Origin: an uncultured Collinsella sp.
Lineage (GTDB): Bacteria > Actinomycetota > Coriobacteriia > Coriobacteriales > Coriobacteriaceae
Direction of reading: 5' to 3'
Assembly (NCBI GenBank): GCA_900754745.1
Contig: CAAEEB010000050.1
Span: forward strand, 1 to 44,036
Length of the DNA: 44,036 nt
The translations under genes and the position numbers were made by a program. Of the stretch, positions 1 through 7,086 are shown in pieces. The first letter of the stretch is position 1. Each line of letters opens with the position of its first letter. The notes beneath the pieces were generated by a model. That model saw only the letters and a list, made by a program, of their open reading frames with translations, had not been told where the DNA came from and searched no databases.

Positions 1-94
1 ACGCCCCTAAGCGAGCAAGGTGACGTGAAAGAGGAGGGAAGCGTACTTCGGTACGCGACCGACGATTGAACGTCAGATTGCCGCTCTGGGTCGT
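1..94. repeat. Structured intergenic element, family A copy 1 (43-nt core), cut by window edge
   Basis: The core at 27-69 contains a hairpin GCGTAC-TTCG-GTACGC (41-56) flanked by purine-rich GAAAGAGGAGGGAA and by GACCGACGATTGA. It is enclosed by TGACGT/ACGTCA (21-26 with 70-75), a GG/GA internal pair, GCAA/TTGC (15-18 with 78-81) and further short paired blocks out to base 1. The same core (38 of 43 positions) with different but again complementary arms occurs at 15579-15679. It lies 3' of dapH. Function unknown; an RNA structure or a small non-autonomous repeat is possible. Confidence 0.6.
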
Positions 95-109
95 TTGTAG
101 CGTCGACTA

Positions 110-137
110 GTTACGCGGTTTGGTAAAACCGCGTAAC
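110..137 (-). terminator. Perfect hairpin 3' of dapH
   Basis: GTTACGCGGTTT (110-121) and AAACCGCGTAAC (126-137) form a perfect 12-bp stem with a GGTA loop, starting two bases after the dapH stop. No T-run follows on the minus strand, so it may end or protect the mRNA rather than act as a classic intrinsic terminator. Confidence 0.5.
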
Positions 138-138
138 C

Positions 139-858
139 CTACAGCTGGCGCAGGCCTTCCTCGAGACCGGTCTTGCTGTCGGTCTTCTCGTCACGCATCT
201 TGATGACGCGGGCGGGGACACCGGCCACGACGGCACCGGCGGGGACGTCCTCGACGCACACGGCACCGGCAGCCACGACGGCGCCCTTGCCCACGCGCAC
301 GCCCTCCAGGACCACGGCGTTGGCGCCAATCATGACATCATCCTCGATGATGACGGGCGTGGCACTCGCGGGCTCAACGACGCCTGCCAGTACGGTGCCG
401 GCGCCGATGTGGCAGTTCCTGCCCACGGTGGCGCGGCCGCCCAGGACGGCGCCCATATCAATCATAGAGCCCTCGCCGATAACGGAGCCGATGTTTATGA
501 TAGCGCCCATCATAATGACGGCGCGGTCGCCGATCTCGACGCGGTCGCGAATGATCGCACCCGGCTCAATGCGGGCGTTGATGCCCTTAAGGTCTAGCAT
601 GGGGACGGCGGAATTGCGGCAGTCATTCTCGACGTCGTAGTAGTCGATGGAGTCGGCATTGGCATCGAGGATGGCTTTGAGCTCATCCCAGTCGCCAAAG
701 ACGGTCTTGCCACGACGACCGCCGTAGACGTGCGCATTGCCCCACTGGACCTTCATGCCGGGCTTTTCACGCACGTACAGCTTGACGGGCGTCTTTTTGG
801 GCGCGGTGGCGATGTAGTTGATAATCTCCTGTGCATCCATCTCGGCTGCGCTGCTCAT
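139..858 (-). CDS. dapH: 2,3,4,5-tetrahydropyridine-2,6-dicarboxylate N-acetyltransferase
   Basis: Catalyses acetyl-CoA-dependent N-acetylation of tetrahydrodipicolinate, the committing step of the acetylase branch of DAP/lysine synthesis, in the cytoplasm. The 239-residue product has the DapH N-terminal domain (DAQEIINYI at the start, then KKTPVKLYV) followed by a left-handed hexapeptide-repeat domain ([20 protein letters not shown], then repeated I-G-x-G/A-x-V rungs) and the acyltransferase end VPARVIK. The length fits the DapH family and is shorter than DapD. The ATG is preceded by AAAGGAG. It is the last gene of the lysA/dapA-dapB-dapH operon, 39 nt after dapB, and should be under the upstream lysine riboswitch. 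The acetylase route also needs an acetyl-DAP aminotransferase and a deacetylase; a deacetylase candidate is divergent at 4320. Confidence 0.93.
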   Translation of the reverse strand: MSSAAEMDAQEIINYIATAPKKTPVKLYVREKPGMKVQWGNAHVYGGRRGKTVFGDWDELKAILDANADSIDYYDVENDCRNSAVPMLDLKGINARIEPGAIIRDRVEIGDRAVIMMGAIINIGSVIGEGSMIDMGAVLGGRATVGRNCHIGAGTVLAGVVEPASATPVIIEDDVMIGANAVVLEGVRVGKGAVVAAGAVCVEDVPAGAVVAGVPARVIKMRDEKTDSKTGLEEGLRQL

Positions 859-897
859 TTGCTATCTCTCCTTTGGGTGGATTCGGTTGATACCTGG

Positions 898-1638
898 TTA
901 GGCAAACATGACCTGGTCAAACGTATAGAAGCCGTGCTCACGGGTGACGAGCTTCTGCGCGGCTGCCAGGGCGCCGTTGACGAAGATCTGACGGCTCGTG
1001 GCGCGATGCGTGAGCGTGACTTCCTCGTCCTGGCCAAAGAAACTCACTTCGTGCACGCCGGCGACAGTGCCACCGCGCAGCGAGTGCATGCCGATTTCCT
1101 TGGGGTCACGCGCGCCGCACATGCCCTCGCGGCCATAGACGGGGTGGTAGCCTGCCTCGGGCTCGGCTTCGGCGACGGCGTCGAGCAACAACTTGGCGGT
1201 GCCGCTGGGAGCGTCGACCTTTTGGTTGTGGTGCGTCTCGACAATCTCGCAGTCAAAGCCGGGCAGCTCGCGCGTGGCCTGTGCTACCAGATGACGCAGG
1301 GCTGCGATACCGATGGAGTAATTGCCGGAGTGCATGACGCGGGTGCTCTGACCCAGCTCGCGCAGGCGATCCATCTGATCGGGTGTGTAGCCTGTGGTGC
1401 CCGAGACCAACGCGGCACCCGTGCGCTCGACATAGGTGACGATGGCATCGAAGGTCACGACGTTCGAGAAGTCGATGATGACGTCGGCTGCCGGGGCGCT
1501 CTCGAGCTCGGACAGATCAAAACCGATCTGGGCGACGATGTCAAAAACGGGCTGACCGGCGGCGTCGACAACGCCCTCGGCGGTGGTTCGGATGAGCGAG
1601 CCCATGCGGCCCGTTCCCATAATGACGGTCTTAATCAA
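898..1638 (-). CDS. dapB: 4-hydroxy-tetrahydrodipicolinate reductase
   Basis: Reduces the DapA product to tetrahydrodipicolinate with NAD(P)H, supplying DapH. The 246-residue protein has an N-terminal Rossmann motif (IMGTGRMG), the VIIDFSN and GTTGY segments, and the DapB signature around E-T-H-H-N-Q-K-V-D-A-P-S-G-T-A with the catalytic His and Lys. The start is taken as the TTG at 1636-1638 because the next ATG lies inside the glycine-rich nucleotide loop. This TTG overlaps the dapA stop by 8 nt, which implies translational coupling. The order lysA-dapA-dapB-dapH follows the pathway closely. Confidence 0.93.
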   Translation of the reverse strand: MIKTVIMGTGRMGSLIRTTAEGVVDAAGQPVFDIVAQIGFDLSELESAPAADVIIDFSNVVTFDAIVTYVERTGAALVSGTTGYTPDQMDRLRELGQSTRVMHSGNYSIGIAALRHLVAQATRELPGFDCEIVETHHNQKVDAPSGTAKLLLDAVAEAEPEAGYHPVYGREGMCGARDPKEIGMHSLRGGTVAGVHEVSFFGQDEEVTLTHRATSRQIFVNGALAAAQKLVTREHGFYTFDQVMFA

Positions 1639-2521
1639 GCAGACCAGCTCCCTTCAGAGCATCGGTAAGTGCAGCGCGCGTGTCGTTGGCCATGGGGCAT
1701 AGCGGCATGCGGTAGTTTGCCTCGATCATACCCATCTGAGCGAGCGCTTCCTTAACGGGGATGGGGTTGACCTCACTAAAGAGGGCGTTGATGAGCGGCT
1801 GACCGGCAATCTGGATATCGCGGGCACGTGCCACGTCACCGTCCAGATAGGCGCGGCACATGTCATGCACGAGCTGCGGCTGAACGTCGGCCCACACGCT
1901 GATGGTGCCCGAGGCGCCCAGGCTCATGAGCGGCACGGTGAGCGCGTCCTCGCCCGAGTACATGCGGAAGTCGTCGGACAGCAGGTGGGCAATCTTGGCC
2001 GCGTAGGCGACGTTGCCCGAGGCTTCCTTAATACCCATGATGTTGGGGTGCGCGGCCAAGCGCTCTACGTTGCGCTCGCTGATGCCGCAGCCGCAGCGGC
2101 CGGGGATGTTGTACAGGATGCAGGGGATGTCCACAGCATCGGCGACGGTCTTAAAGTGCTGATAGATACCCTCTTCATTGGACTTGTTGTAGTAGGGGGT
2201 GATGAGCAGCAGGCCGTCGGCGCCCAAGCCCTGGTAGGTGAGCGACTTGGTGAGCATGGTTTGGGTGGAGTTGGAGCCCGAGCCGGCGATGACGGGAACG
2301 CGTCCTGCAACCTGCTTGACCACGGCGGCGACAACGGAGTTGTCCTCGTCGTCGGTCATCGTGGCGCTCTCGCCGGTGGTGCCCAGGGTGAGGATGGCGT
2401 CGGTGCCATTTTGCAGGTGGAAATCGATAAGGCGCTCGAGCGCGTCGAAGTCGACGCTGCCGTCCTTTTTAAATGGCGTGACGAGGGCGACGATTGAGCC
2501 CTCGAGATTGCGGATGTCCAT
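1631..2521 (-). CDS. dapA: 4-hydroxy-tetrahydrodipicolinate synthase (internal start within the LysA-DapA frame)
   Basis: Read from the internal ATG at 2519-2521 this is a full-length 296-residue DapA, the usual size of the family. Visible hallmarks are GTTGESATM (pyruvate-binding threonines), the catalytic tyrosine in LYNIPGR (Y137) and the Schiff-base lysine in MGIKEASGN (K165). AAGGAG lies six bases before this ATG, which strongly suggests independent initiation. It forms the first committed intermediate of lysine/DAP synthesis from pyruvate and aspartate semialdehyde. The frame is open upstream into lysA, so free DapA and LysA-DapA polypeptides could both exist. Confidence 0.85.
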   Translation of the reverse strand: MDIRNLEGSIVALVTPFKKDGSVDFDALERLIDFHLQNGTDAILTLGTTGESATMTDDEDNSVVAAVVKQVAGRVPVIAGSGSNSTQTMLTKSLTYQGLGADGLLLITPYYNKSNEEGIYQHFKTVADAVDIPCILYNIPGRCGCGISERNVERLAAHPNIMGIKEASGNVAYAAKIAHLLSDDFRMYSGEDALTVPLMSLGASGTISVWADVQPQLVHDMCRAYLDGDVARARDIQIAGQPLINALFSEVNPIPVKEALAQMGMIEANYRMPLCPMANDTRAALTDALKGAGLLD

Positions 2522-3940
2522 GTTCTTCTCCTTCGCGTCCGCGATCTGGATGCGTTTGTTCCATTGGGCGGCGACTGCCAGGCACTCATCTTGGGCGCGA
2601 TGACGAGCACTTTCGGCACGCGACTTTGCCAGCAGCTCGCGGCCGCTCGGCAGCACGTCGAGCGTGGCAAAGTAGTCGCCCGGGCGCTCGGCACGGCGAA
2701 TGAGATCTGCCGAGCCGTCGGGGCGCAGCAGGACCTCGGCGGAGCGCAAGCGTCCGTTGTAGTTGTAGCCCATGGAGTAGCCATGTGCGCCGGTATCGTG
2801 GATCACGAGTACATCACCCATGTCGATTTGCGGCAGCTCGCGGTCGATAGCGAACTTGTCGTTGTTCTCGCACAAGTTGCCCGTGATGTCGTAGGTGTCC
2901 GTGACGGGCGCTGTGGTTTTGTCAGGGCCACCCGGCTGTCCCATCACCGTAATGTGGTGGTAGGCACCATACATGGCAGGGCGGATCAGATCGACGGCGC
3001 TTGCGTCCACGCCGATATAGTCCTTGTAAATCTGCTTCTCGTGGATGGCCTTGGTGACCAGGCAGCCGTAGGGGCCCATCATAAAGCGGCCCATCTCGGT
3101 GCAGATGGCCACATCGCCCATGCCGGCAGGAACCAGGATCTCGTCGTATGCCGCGTGTACGCCCTCGCCGATGGCGCGGATGTCGTTAGCCTGCTGCTCG
3201 GGCAGGTAGGGGATACCCACACCGCCGGACAGATTGATAAAGGTGACATGTGCGCCGGTCTCGCGCTCCAGGCGCACGGCAAGCTCAAAGAGGATGCGCG
3301 CAAGCTTGGGGTAGTAGTCGTTAGTGACGGTGTTACTGGCAAGGAAGGCATGGATGCCAAAATGCTCGGCGCCCTTGGCCTTGAGTGTGCGGAAAGCCTC
3401 AAAGAGCTGCTCGGTGGTCATGCCGTACTTGGAGTCGCCGGGGTTGTCCATAATGCCGTTAGAGAGCTGGAACAGGCCGCCCGGATTAAAGCGGCAGCTG
3501 ACCGTCTTGGGGATGGGGCCCGCGACGCGCTCAAAGAACTCGATATGGCTGATGTCGTCGAAGTTGACGATGGCGCCCAGTTTATCTGCAAGGGCAAAAT
3601 CCGCCGCCGGCGTGTCGTTGGACGAGAACATGATGTCGTGTCCCGTGATGCCCAGCGAGCGGGCGATCATGAGCTCGGTATAGCTCGAACAATCGCAGCC
3701 GCAGCCGTATTCGTTGAGAATGGAGATGAGCGCCGGGTTGGGATTGGCCTTGACGGCAAAGTATTCCTTAAAGCCCGGGTTCCATGCGAAGGCGTCACGC
3801 ACCTCTTGCATGTTGCGGCGGATGCCCGCCTCGTCGTATAGATGAAACGGCGTGGGGAACTGCTCGACGATATGCTCGAGCGTCTCCTTGTCCACAAACG
3901 GCTGCTTGGCCGCATACGCCTCGTTGGGGGTCAATGCCAT
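1631..3940 (-). CDS. lysA-dapA: Diaminopimelate decarboxylase fused to dihydrodipicolinate synthase (LysA-DapA)
   Basis: A single uninterrupted 769-residue frame covers two enzymes. Residues 1 to about 430 are a fold-III PLP decarboxylase: Schiff-base lysine in FAVKAN (K64), HAFLASN, NLSGGVGIP and TEMGR substrate/phosphate loops, and the CENNDKF and HDTGAHGYSM segments typical of LysA. A charged linker (about 430-473) leads to a complete DapA that begins MDIRNLEG at residue 474. LysA makes lysine from meso-DAP; DapA condenses pyruvate with aspartate semialdehyde, so the two ends of the pathway are joined. An excellent Shine-Dalgarno sits before the internal ATG, so DapA may also be made alone. 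First gene after the lysine riboswitch. A recent loss of the lysA stop codon, or a sequencing error, are the alternatives to a true fusion. Confidence 0.85.
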   Translation of the reverse strand: MALTPNEAYAAKQPFVDKETLEHIVEQFPTPFHLYDEAGIRRNMQEVRDAFAWNPGFKEYFAVKANPNPALISILNEYGCGCDCSSYTELMIARSLGITGHDIMFSSNDTPAADFALADKLGAIVNFDDISHIEFFERVAGPIPKTVSCRFNPGGLFQLSNGIMDNPGDSKYGMTTEQLFEAFRTLKAKGAEHFGIHAFLASNTVTNDYYPKLARILFELAVRLERETGAHVTFINLSGGVGIPYLPEQQANDIRAIGEGVHAAYDEILVPAGMGDVAICTEMGRFMMGPYGCLVTKAIHEKQIYKDYIGVDASAVDLIRPAMYGAYHHITVMGQPGGPDKTTAPVTDTYDITGNLCENNDKFAIDRELPQIDMGDVLVIHDTGAHGYSMGYNYNGRLRSAEVLLRPDGSADLIRRAERPGDYFATLDVLPSGRELLAKSRAESARHRAQDECLAVAAQWNKRIQIADAKEKNMDIRNLEGSIVALVTPFKKDGSVDFDALERLIDFHLQNGTDAILTLGTTGESATMTDDEDNSVVAAVVKQVAGRVPVIAGSGSNSTQTMLTKSLTYQGLGADGLLLITPYYNKSNEEGIYQHFKTVADAVDIPCILYNIPGRCGCGISERNVERLAAHPNIMGIKEASGNVAYAAKIAHLLSDDFRMYSGEDALTVPLMSLGASGTISVWADVQPQLVHDMCRAYLDGDVARARDIQIAGQPLINALFSEVNPIPVKEALAQMGMIEANYRMPLCPMANDTRAALTDALKGAGLLD
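2528..2533 (-). promoter_or_regulatory. Internal Shine-Dalgarno for dapA
   Basis: On the minus strand AAGGAG is followed after AAGAAC by the ATG of dapA. It is as good as any ribosome binding site in the window and lies inside the lysA-dapA frame, which is why internal initiation is proposed. Confidence 0.7.
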
Positions 3941-4011
3941 GTCCCGTAAACCTCGCTATCCAGACGGCGCCATCTGCGCATCGAATCCGCATAGCGTGGA
4001 CCCCATGTCCG

Positions 4012-4168
4012 GATAGCGCTCCCGCATTGCTGCAGACAGTCCTGCGGGTGTTTCCCGCAGGCCCACCAGGCTGTTCGTGCCCGAAAAACCCAGTTCGGCG
4101 GGTTTCGCCTCCCCACGGGGTCAAAGCCTGCCGGCTCGCCCGCGGTTCTTCGTGCCCGCGCCTCTATC
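4012..4168 (-). ncRNA. Lysine riboswitch (L-box) aptamer
   Basis: On the minus strand the leader of lysA carries L-box landmarks in order: P1 5' strand GATAGAGGCGCG, the core stretch GGGGAGGCGAAACCCGCCG (about 4096-4114), a hairpin CCTGCGG-GAAACA-CCCGCAGG (4041-4061), the conserved ACTGTC (4035-4040) and a P1 3' strand ending CTATC (4012-4016). About 157 nt long, usual for the class. The following 70 nt contain CGCTAT and GGATAGCG next to the GAGG before the lysA ATG, so translation control by sequestering the ribosome binding site is plausible. Lysine should reduce expression of the whole operon. Confidence 0.85.
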
Positions 4169-4179
4169 AAGTGGTAACG

Positions 4180-4208
4180 ACCCTACCACGTTGCACTTTA
4201 CCAAACAA
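4180..4208 (-). promoter_or_regulatory. Probable promoter of the lysine operon
   Basis: Minus-strand TTGTTT (4203-4208) and TAGGGT (4180-4185) are separated by 17 bp, about 12 bp before the riboswitch starts. The match is moderate and the position is right. Confidence 0.4.
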
Positions 4209-4276
4209 GAGTATTCGTATATAACGTTTAAAAAATGCAGGGATATGCTAGAAACAAGGGCGTCACAATTCTGCAT

Positions 4277-4288
4277 CACAATATTGTG
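4277..4288. promoter_or_regulatory. 12-bp palindrome, operator candidate
   Basis: CACAATATTGTG is a perfect palindrome 31 bp before the amidohydrolase ATG, with a partial CACAATT repeat just upstream (4264-4270). It could be a repressor site; no regulator is identified. Confidence 0.35.
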
Positions 4289-4319
4289 CGAATGGATATG
4301 CCCCATGAAAGGATCCTTT

Positions 4320-5507
4320 ATGACCGAGCTCCAAGAACTTCGTCGCTATCGTCGCGACCTGCATCGCATTCCGGAGCTCGATTTCGATCTTCCTCAAACC
4401 ATAGCCTATATCGAGGGCGTGTTGGCGCCGCTCGCCTGCGAGGTGACCCATCCGTGTCCCAGCTGCGTCTGCGCTTTCTTCGATGCCGGCACGGGCGCCG
4501 CGCATGCTACGGCGATTCGCGCCGACATGGACGCCCTACCAATTGTGGAAGCGACGGGAGCGGATTTTGCCTCGACCCATCCCGGCAAAATGCACGCGTG
4601 CGGGCACGACGGTCACATGGCCATGGCGCTCGCGGCGGCGACTTTTGTCGACCGAGCGATTCGTGAGCAGCCGGGTGCCATCAAGCGCAACGTGCTCTTT
4701 GTGTTCCAGCCTGCCGAGGAGACGACCGGTGGTGCCAAGACGGTATGCGAGAGCGGTGTGTTTGAGCGCTGCGGGGTCGACCGCATTTTTGGCTTTCACG
4801 TGTGGCCCGATCTGCCTGCGAATACGTTGGCGAGCTGCTCCGGTCCATTGCTGGCGCGCTCGAGTGAGACGCACGTGCACATTCACGGGACAAGCATCCA
4901 TATCGCCAAGACCTACGGCGTTCCCGTAAACGAATCGCACGATGCTGCGCTGGCGGCTGCCAAGTTCTTGGTTGCCGAGCGTGAATTGATGGACGAGTTG
5001 GGCGCCGATGAACCCTGCATTGGTCAGTTCGGCCTGCTGCAGGCCGGGACCGTCTGCAACGCGGTGGCGGGGGAGGCCCATGTTGCCGGCAGCCTGCGTG
5101 TGTTTACGGACGACATGTTCGACCGTGCGCGCGAGGGCGTGCACGGTGTACTCGACGAGGCGTGCGCTGCAACGGGCTGCACGTACGATCTCGATTTTGC
5201 CGAGGGCTATCCGCCGGTCGACAACGACCCCGAGTTGTTTGCCCGAATCGCGCCTGCTCTGCCCGAGTTACAGCTCGTGGACGAGCCGCTGCTGATTGCC
5301 GAGGACTTCGCCTTCTATCAGCGTCATCTGCCGGGCGTGTTCTTCCTGCTGGGCACGGGCGTTCCTGTCAGTCGGGATAATCCGAGCGACGCCGAGGGCT
5401 GCCCCGCCTATGCCACGAGTGCCCTGCACACTGATACCATGCTCTTTGACGAGGAAATTCTGCTCAAAGGCCTCGATGTCTACAAACGGTTGCTTAACTT
5501 GGAGTGA
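4320..5507 (+). CDS. M20D-family amidohydrolase, candidate N-acetyldiaminopimelate deacetylase
   Basis: A 395-residue metallo-hydrolase of the peptidase M20D group (hippurate/IAA-amino-acid/N-acetyl-DAP amidohydrolases). Metal and catalytic motifs are RADMDALP, HACGHDGHMAMAL, QPAEETTGG and GFHVWPDLP, and a late AEDFAFYQ supplies the last ligand. The start is ATG 4320 (MTELQELRR), with AAAGGA about seven bases upstream; upstream in-frame codons run into the leader and are not protein-like. It is divergent from the lysine operon, whose DapH uses the acetylase route. That route needs an M20D deacetylase (DapL in Bacilli), so this assignment is attractive but rests on context. A general N-acyl-amino-acid amidohydrolase is the alternative. 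Confidence 0.8.
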   Translation: MTELQELRRYRRDLHRIPELDFDLPQTIAYIEGVLAPLACEVTHPCPSCVCAFFDAGTGAAHATAIRADMDALPIVEATGADFASTHPGKMHACGHDGHMAMALAAATFVDRAIREQPGAIKRNVLFVFQPAEETTGGAKTVCESGVFERCGVDRIFGFHVWPDLPANTLASCSGPLLARSSETHVHIHGTSIHIAKTYGVPVNESHDAALAAAKFLVAERELMDELGADEPCIGQFGLLQAGTVCNAVAGEAHVAGSLRVFTDDMFDRAREGVHGVLDEACAATGCTYDLDFAEGYPPVDNDPELFARIAPALPELQLVDEPLLIAEDFAFYQRHLPGVFFLLGTGVPVSRDNPSDAEGCPAYATSALHTDTMLFDEEILLKGLDVYKRLLNLE

Positions 5508-5509
5508 CG

Positions 5510-5830
5510 ATGAAGCGCCGACAGACTGCTGTGTATAGTCCGGGTGGATGCGGGTGTGGCTTGCTGCTGATTCCGGTTATCGTCGTGAGCGTTGGCTTGA
5601 TGTTTGTGCTTGTCGGGCTTGCCGCAGCGGCACTCGTGTTGCTGATTGTGGATATTGACGTGACGATTTGGCTCTGCCGCAATCGCGAGCAACGTCGTGC
5701 CGACGGTAAAACCAATGTCGGCTGGGCCGTCTTCCTGGTCATTGCGTACCCACTGAGTGTCGGCTACCTGGCGTTCTTTGTCCTGCTGATGATCAGTACC
5801 TTTACCGGGGAATCTGTCACGGTGGGTTGA
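5510..5830 (+). CDS. Small membrane protein of unknown function
   Basis: A 106-residue protein not recognised. It has a basic N-terminus (MKRRQ), a glycine/cysteine patch (GGCGCG), one long or two closely packed hydrophobic stretches (about residues 17-50), a basic loop (CRNREQRRADG) and another hydrophobic stretch (about 70-97). The start is ATG 5510 with GGAG five bases upstream; a GTG at 5504 overlaps the amidohydrolase stop. It follows that gene directly and is probably co-transcribed. Confidence 0.65.
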   Translation: MKRRQTAVYSPGGCGCGLLLIPVIVVSVGLMFVLVGLAAAALVLLIVDIDVTIWLCRNREQRRADGKTNVGWAVFLVIAYPLSVGYLAFFVLLMISTFTGESVTVG

Positions 5831-5849
5831 TGCGCTGCCAGCAGACGGT

Positions 5850-5870
5850 CGAGCAAAGTGCGCTTGCTCG
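5850..5870 (+). terminator. Hairpin after the small membrane protein gene
   Basis: CGAGCAA (5850-5856) pairs with TTGCTCG (5864-5870). It lies 20 nt after the stop at 5830 and no strong T-run follows, so terminator activity is uncertain. Confidence 0.3.
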
Positions 5871-5935
5871 GCGTTTGGATAACTGCATTGGCCGTTTACC
5901 GCAACCTTAGCTCTCAGCTAATGAATTCATGTTTA

Positions 5936-5989
5936 ATCCTTCCTACGATGTGCTGTGTGCCGGCGCGGTAGCCGGATCGTAGGAAGGAT
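5936..5989 (+). promoter_or_regulatory. Leader hairpin that buries the Shine-Dalgarno of the lipoprotein gene
   Basis: ATCCTTCCTACGAT (5936-5949) is perfectly complementary to ATCGTAGGAAGGAT (5976-5989), with an inner CCGGC/GCCGG stem (5960-5964, 5971-5975) and a one-sided bulge at 5950-5959. The 3' arm contains AGGAAGG, the ribosome binding site of the gene starting at 5992. The structure could keep translation off until it is opened. Confidence 0.55.
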
Positions 5990-5991
5990 GC

Positions 5992-6537
5992 ATGATGAAT
6001 AAGCTCGAAAACGAAGTGCTGCTGAGCCGTCGCGCTGCACTTGGCGCATTCGCCACCGTCGCCTTGGGGACTGCCAGTCTTCTTGCCGGTTGTGGTAGCG
6101 ATAAAGCGACCGTCACCGAGGACGCCGACGATGGTGACAAGAAGGAAGAGACGAAGAAGGAAGAGCAGCCTACGACTGACCTGGCTGTTGGCACGACGGT
6201 GACCACGGCTGCCGGTCTTTCCGTCGTTGTCGATTCCGTCCAGCCCGGCCTCACAAATTTTGACGGTTCTACCATGACGGGCATTCACGTCACGTACGTC
6301 AACAACGGCGATGAGGGCGCAGATTACAATATCTACGACTGGAAGGGCGAGGACGCCAACGGTGCTCAGCAGAATCAGGGTTATTACAGCGAGGGCTCCG
6401 ATGAACTGCAGTCTGGTACCCTTGCCGCCGGCGGTTCCGTGGCGGGCAATATCTACTTTGATGGTGACATCAAGAAGGCTCTCTATTTTGCCAACGTGTT
6501 TGATAAGTCTGCCGCTGCAAGCTGGGTGCTGGCCTAA
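5992..6537 (+). CDS. Secreted lipoprotein, DUF4352/telokin-like
   Basis: A 181-residue exported lipoprotein. Residues 1-34 form a signal peptide with a twin-arginine pair (SRRAAL) and a lipobox LAGC, so the mature protein starts at Cys34. An acidic/lysine-rich spacer (about 40-60) is followed by a beta-rich domain with VGTTVTTAAGLSVVVDSV, THVTYVNNGDEG-like and YFANVFD segments that resemble DUF4352 immunoglobulin-like domains. The role is unknown; such proteins are usually surface-exposed. Start ATG 5992 or 5995 (tandem ATGs); the ribosome binding site is inside the upstream hairpin. Confidence 0.75.
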   Translation: MMNKLENEVLLSRRAALGAFATVALGTASLLAGCGSDKATVTEDADDGDKKEETKKEEQPTTDLAVGTTVTTAAGLSVVVDSVQPGLTNFDGSTMTGIHVTYVNNGDEGADYNIYDWKGEDANGAQQNQGYYSEGSDELQSGTLAAGGSVAGNIYFDGDIKKALYFANVFDKSAAASWVLA

Positions 6538-6576
6538 CATGTCGCTACCGTTGCGCCGTATGGGAGGTGAGGTCGT

Positions 6577-6999
6577 ATGCCCGATAAAAAGCTGACGGAC
6601 GAGTTACTCAATGAACTCCTCGACGCGCCAAACATCGATGGCTATATCAAAGAACACGACTTTGCCGCCCCGTCGCTTTCGGACTATCTTATGCAGCTGC
6701 TGCAGGAAAAGGGCCTAGAGCGCTCGCGCGTGGTGCGCATGGCCGACCTCAATGAGACTTTTGGTTATCAGATTTTTACCGGTGCGCGGCATCCGAGCCG
6801 AAACAAGGTGCTGCAGATTGCCTTTGCAATGGCGTTGACGCTCAAGGAGACCAACCGCGCCCTGACGGCTGCCGGGGTGAGCGTCCTCAACTGCAAGGAC
6901 CGTCGCGATGCAATCATTATCTTTTGCATCGACCGTGGCTGTAGCCTCCAAAAGGTCAATGAAGAGCTGTACCGCTTTGGCGAGGAAACGGTGAGTTAG
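6577..6999 (+). CDS. Helix-turn-helix (XRE-like) protein
   Basis: A 140-residue soluble protein. The centre (about 30-95) reads like a XRE-type domain: LSDYLMQLLQEKGLERSRVV, ADLNETFGYQIFTGARHPSR and NKVLQIAFAMALTLKETNRAL, i.e. recognition helix and the following long helix. The C-terminus (about 100-140) is a separate small helical region (RRDAIIIFCIDRGCSLQKVN). GGGAGG precedes the ATG. It lies directly before a membrane Ser/Thr kinase; I infer the two act together, perhaps with the HTH protein as regulator or substrate. No target is visible. Confidence 0.7.
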   Translation: MPDKKLTDELLNELLDAPNIDGYIKEHDFAAPSLSDYLMQLLQEKGLERSRVVRMADLNETFGYQIFTGARHPSRNKVLQIAFAMALTLKETNRALTAAGVSVLNCKDRRDAIIIFCIDRGCSLQKVNEELYRFGEETVS

Positions 7000-7050
7000 T
7001 GGCCGATGGCTGGGCCGGCGGTGTTACCAGAACAACCATGCGAACGAACG

Positions 7051-7080
7051 GGGTGCGGACACCATGGGGCGTCCGCACCC
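7051..7080 (+). terminator. 10-bp perfect hairpin between HTH and kinase genes
   Basis: GGGTGCGGAC (7051-7060) pairs with GTCCGCACCC (7071-7080). No T-run follows, so it may be a weak terminator or a structure controlling the kinase gene. Confidence 0.4.
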
Positions 7081-7086
7081 TGCGTT

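Noticed and set aside
4077..4319. N-terminal extension of the amidohydrolase
   Set aside because: The in-frame codons overlap the lysine riboswitch on the other strand and carry no protein-like pattern; ATG 4320 has a ribosome binding site and family alignment.
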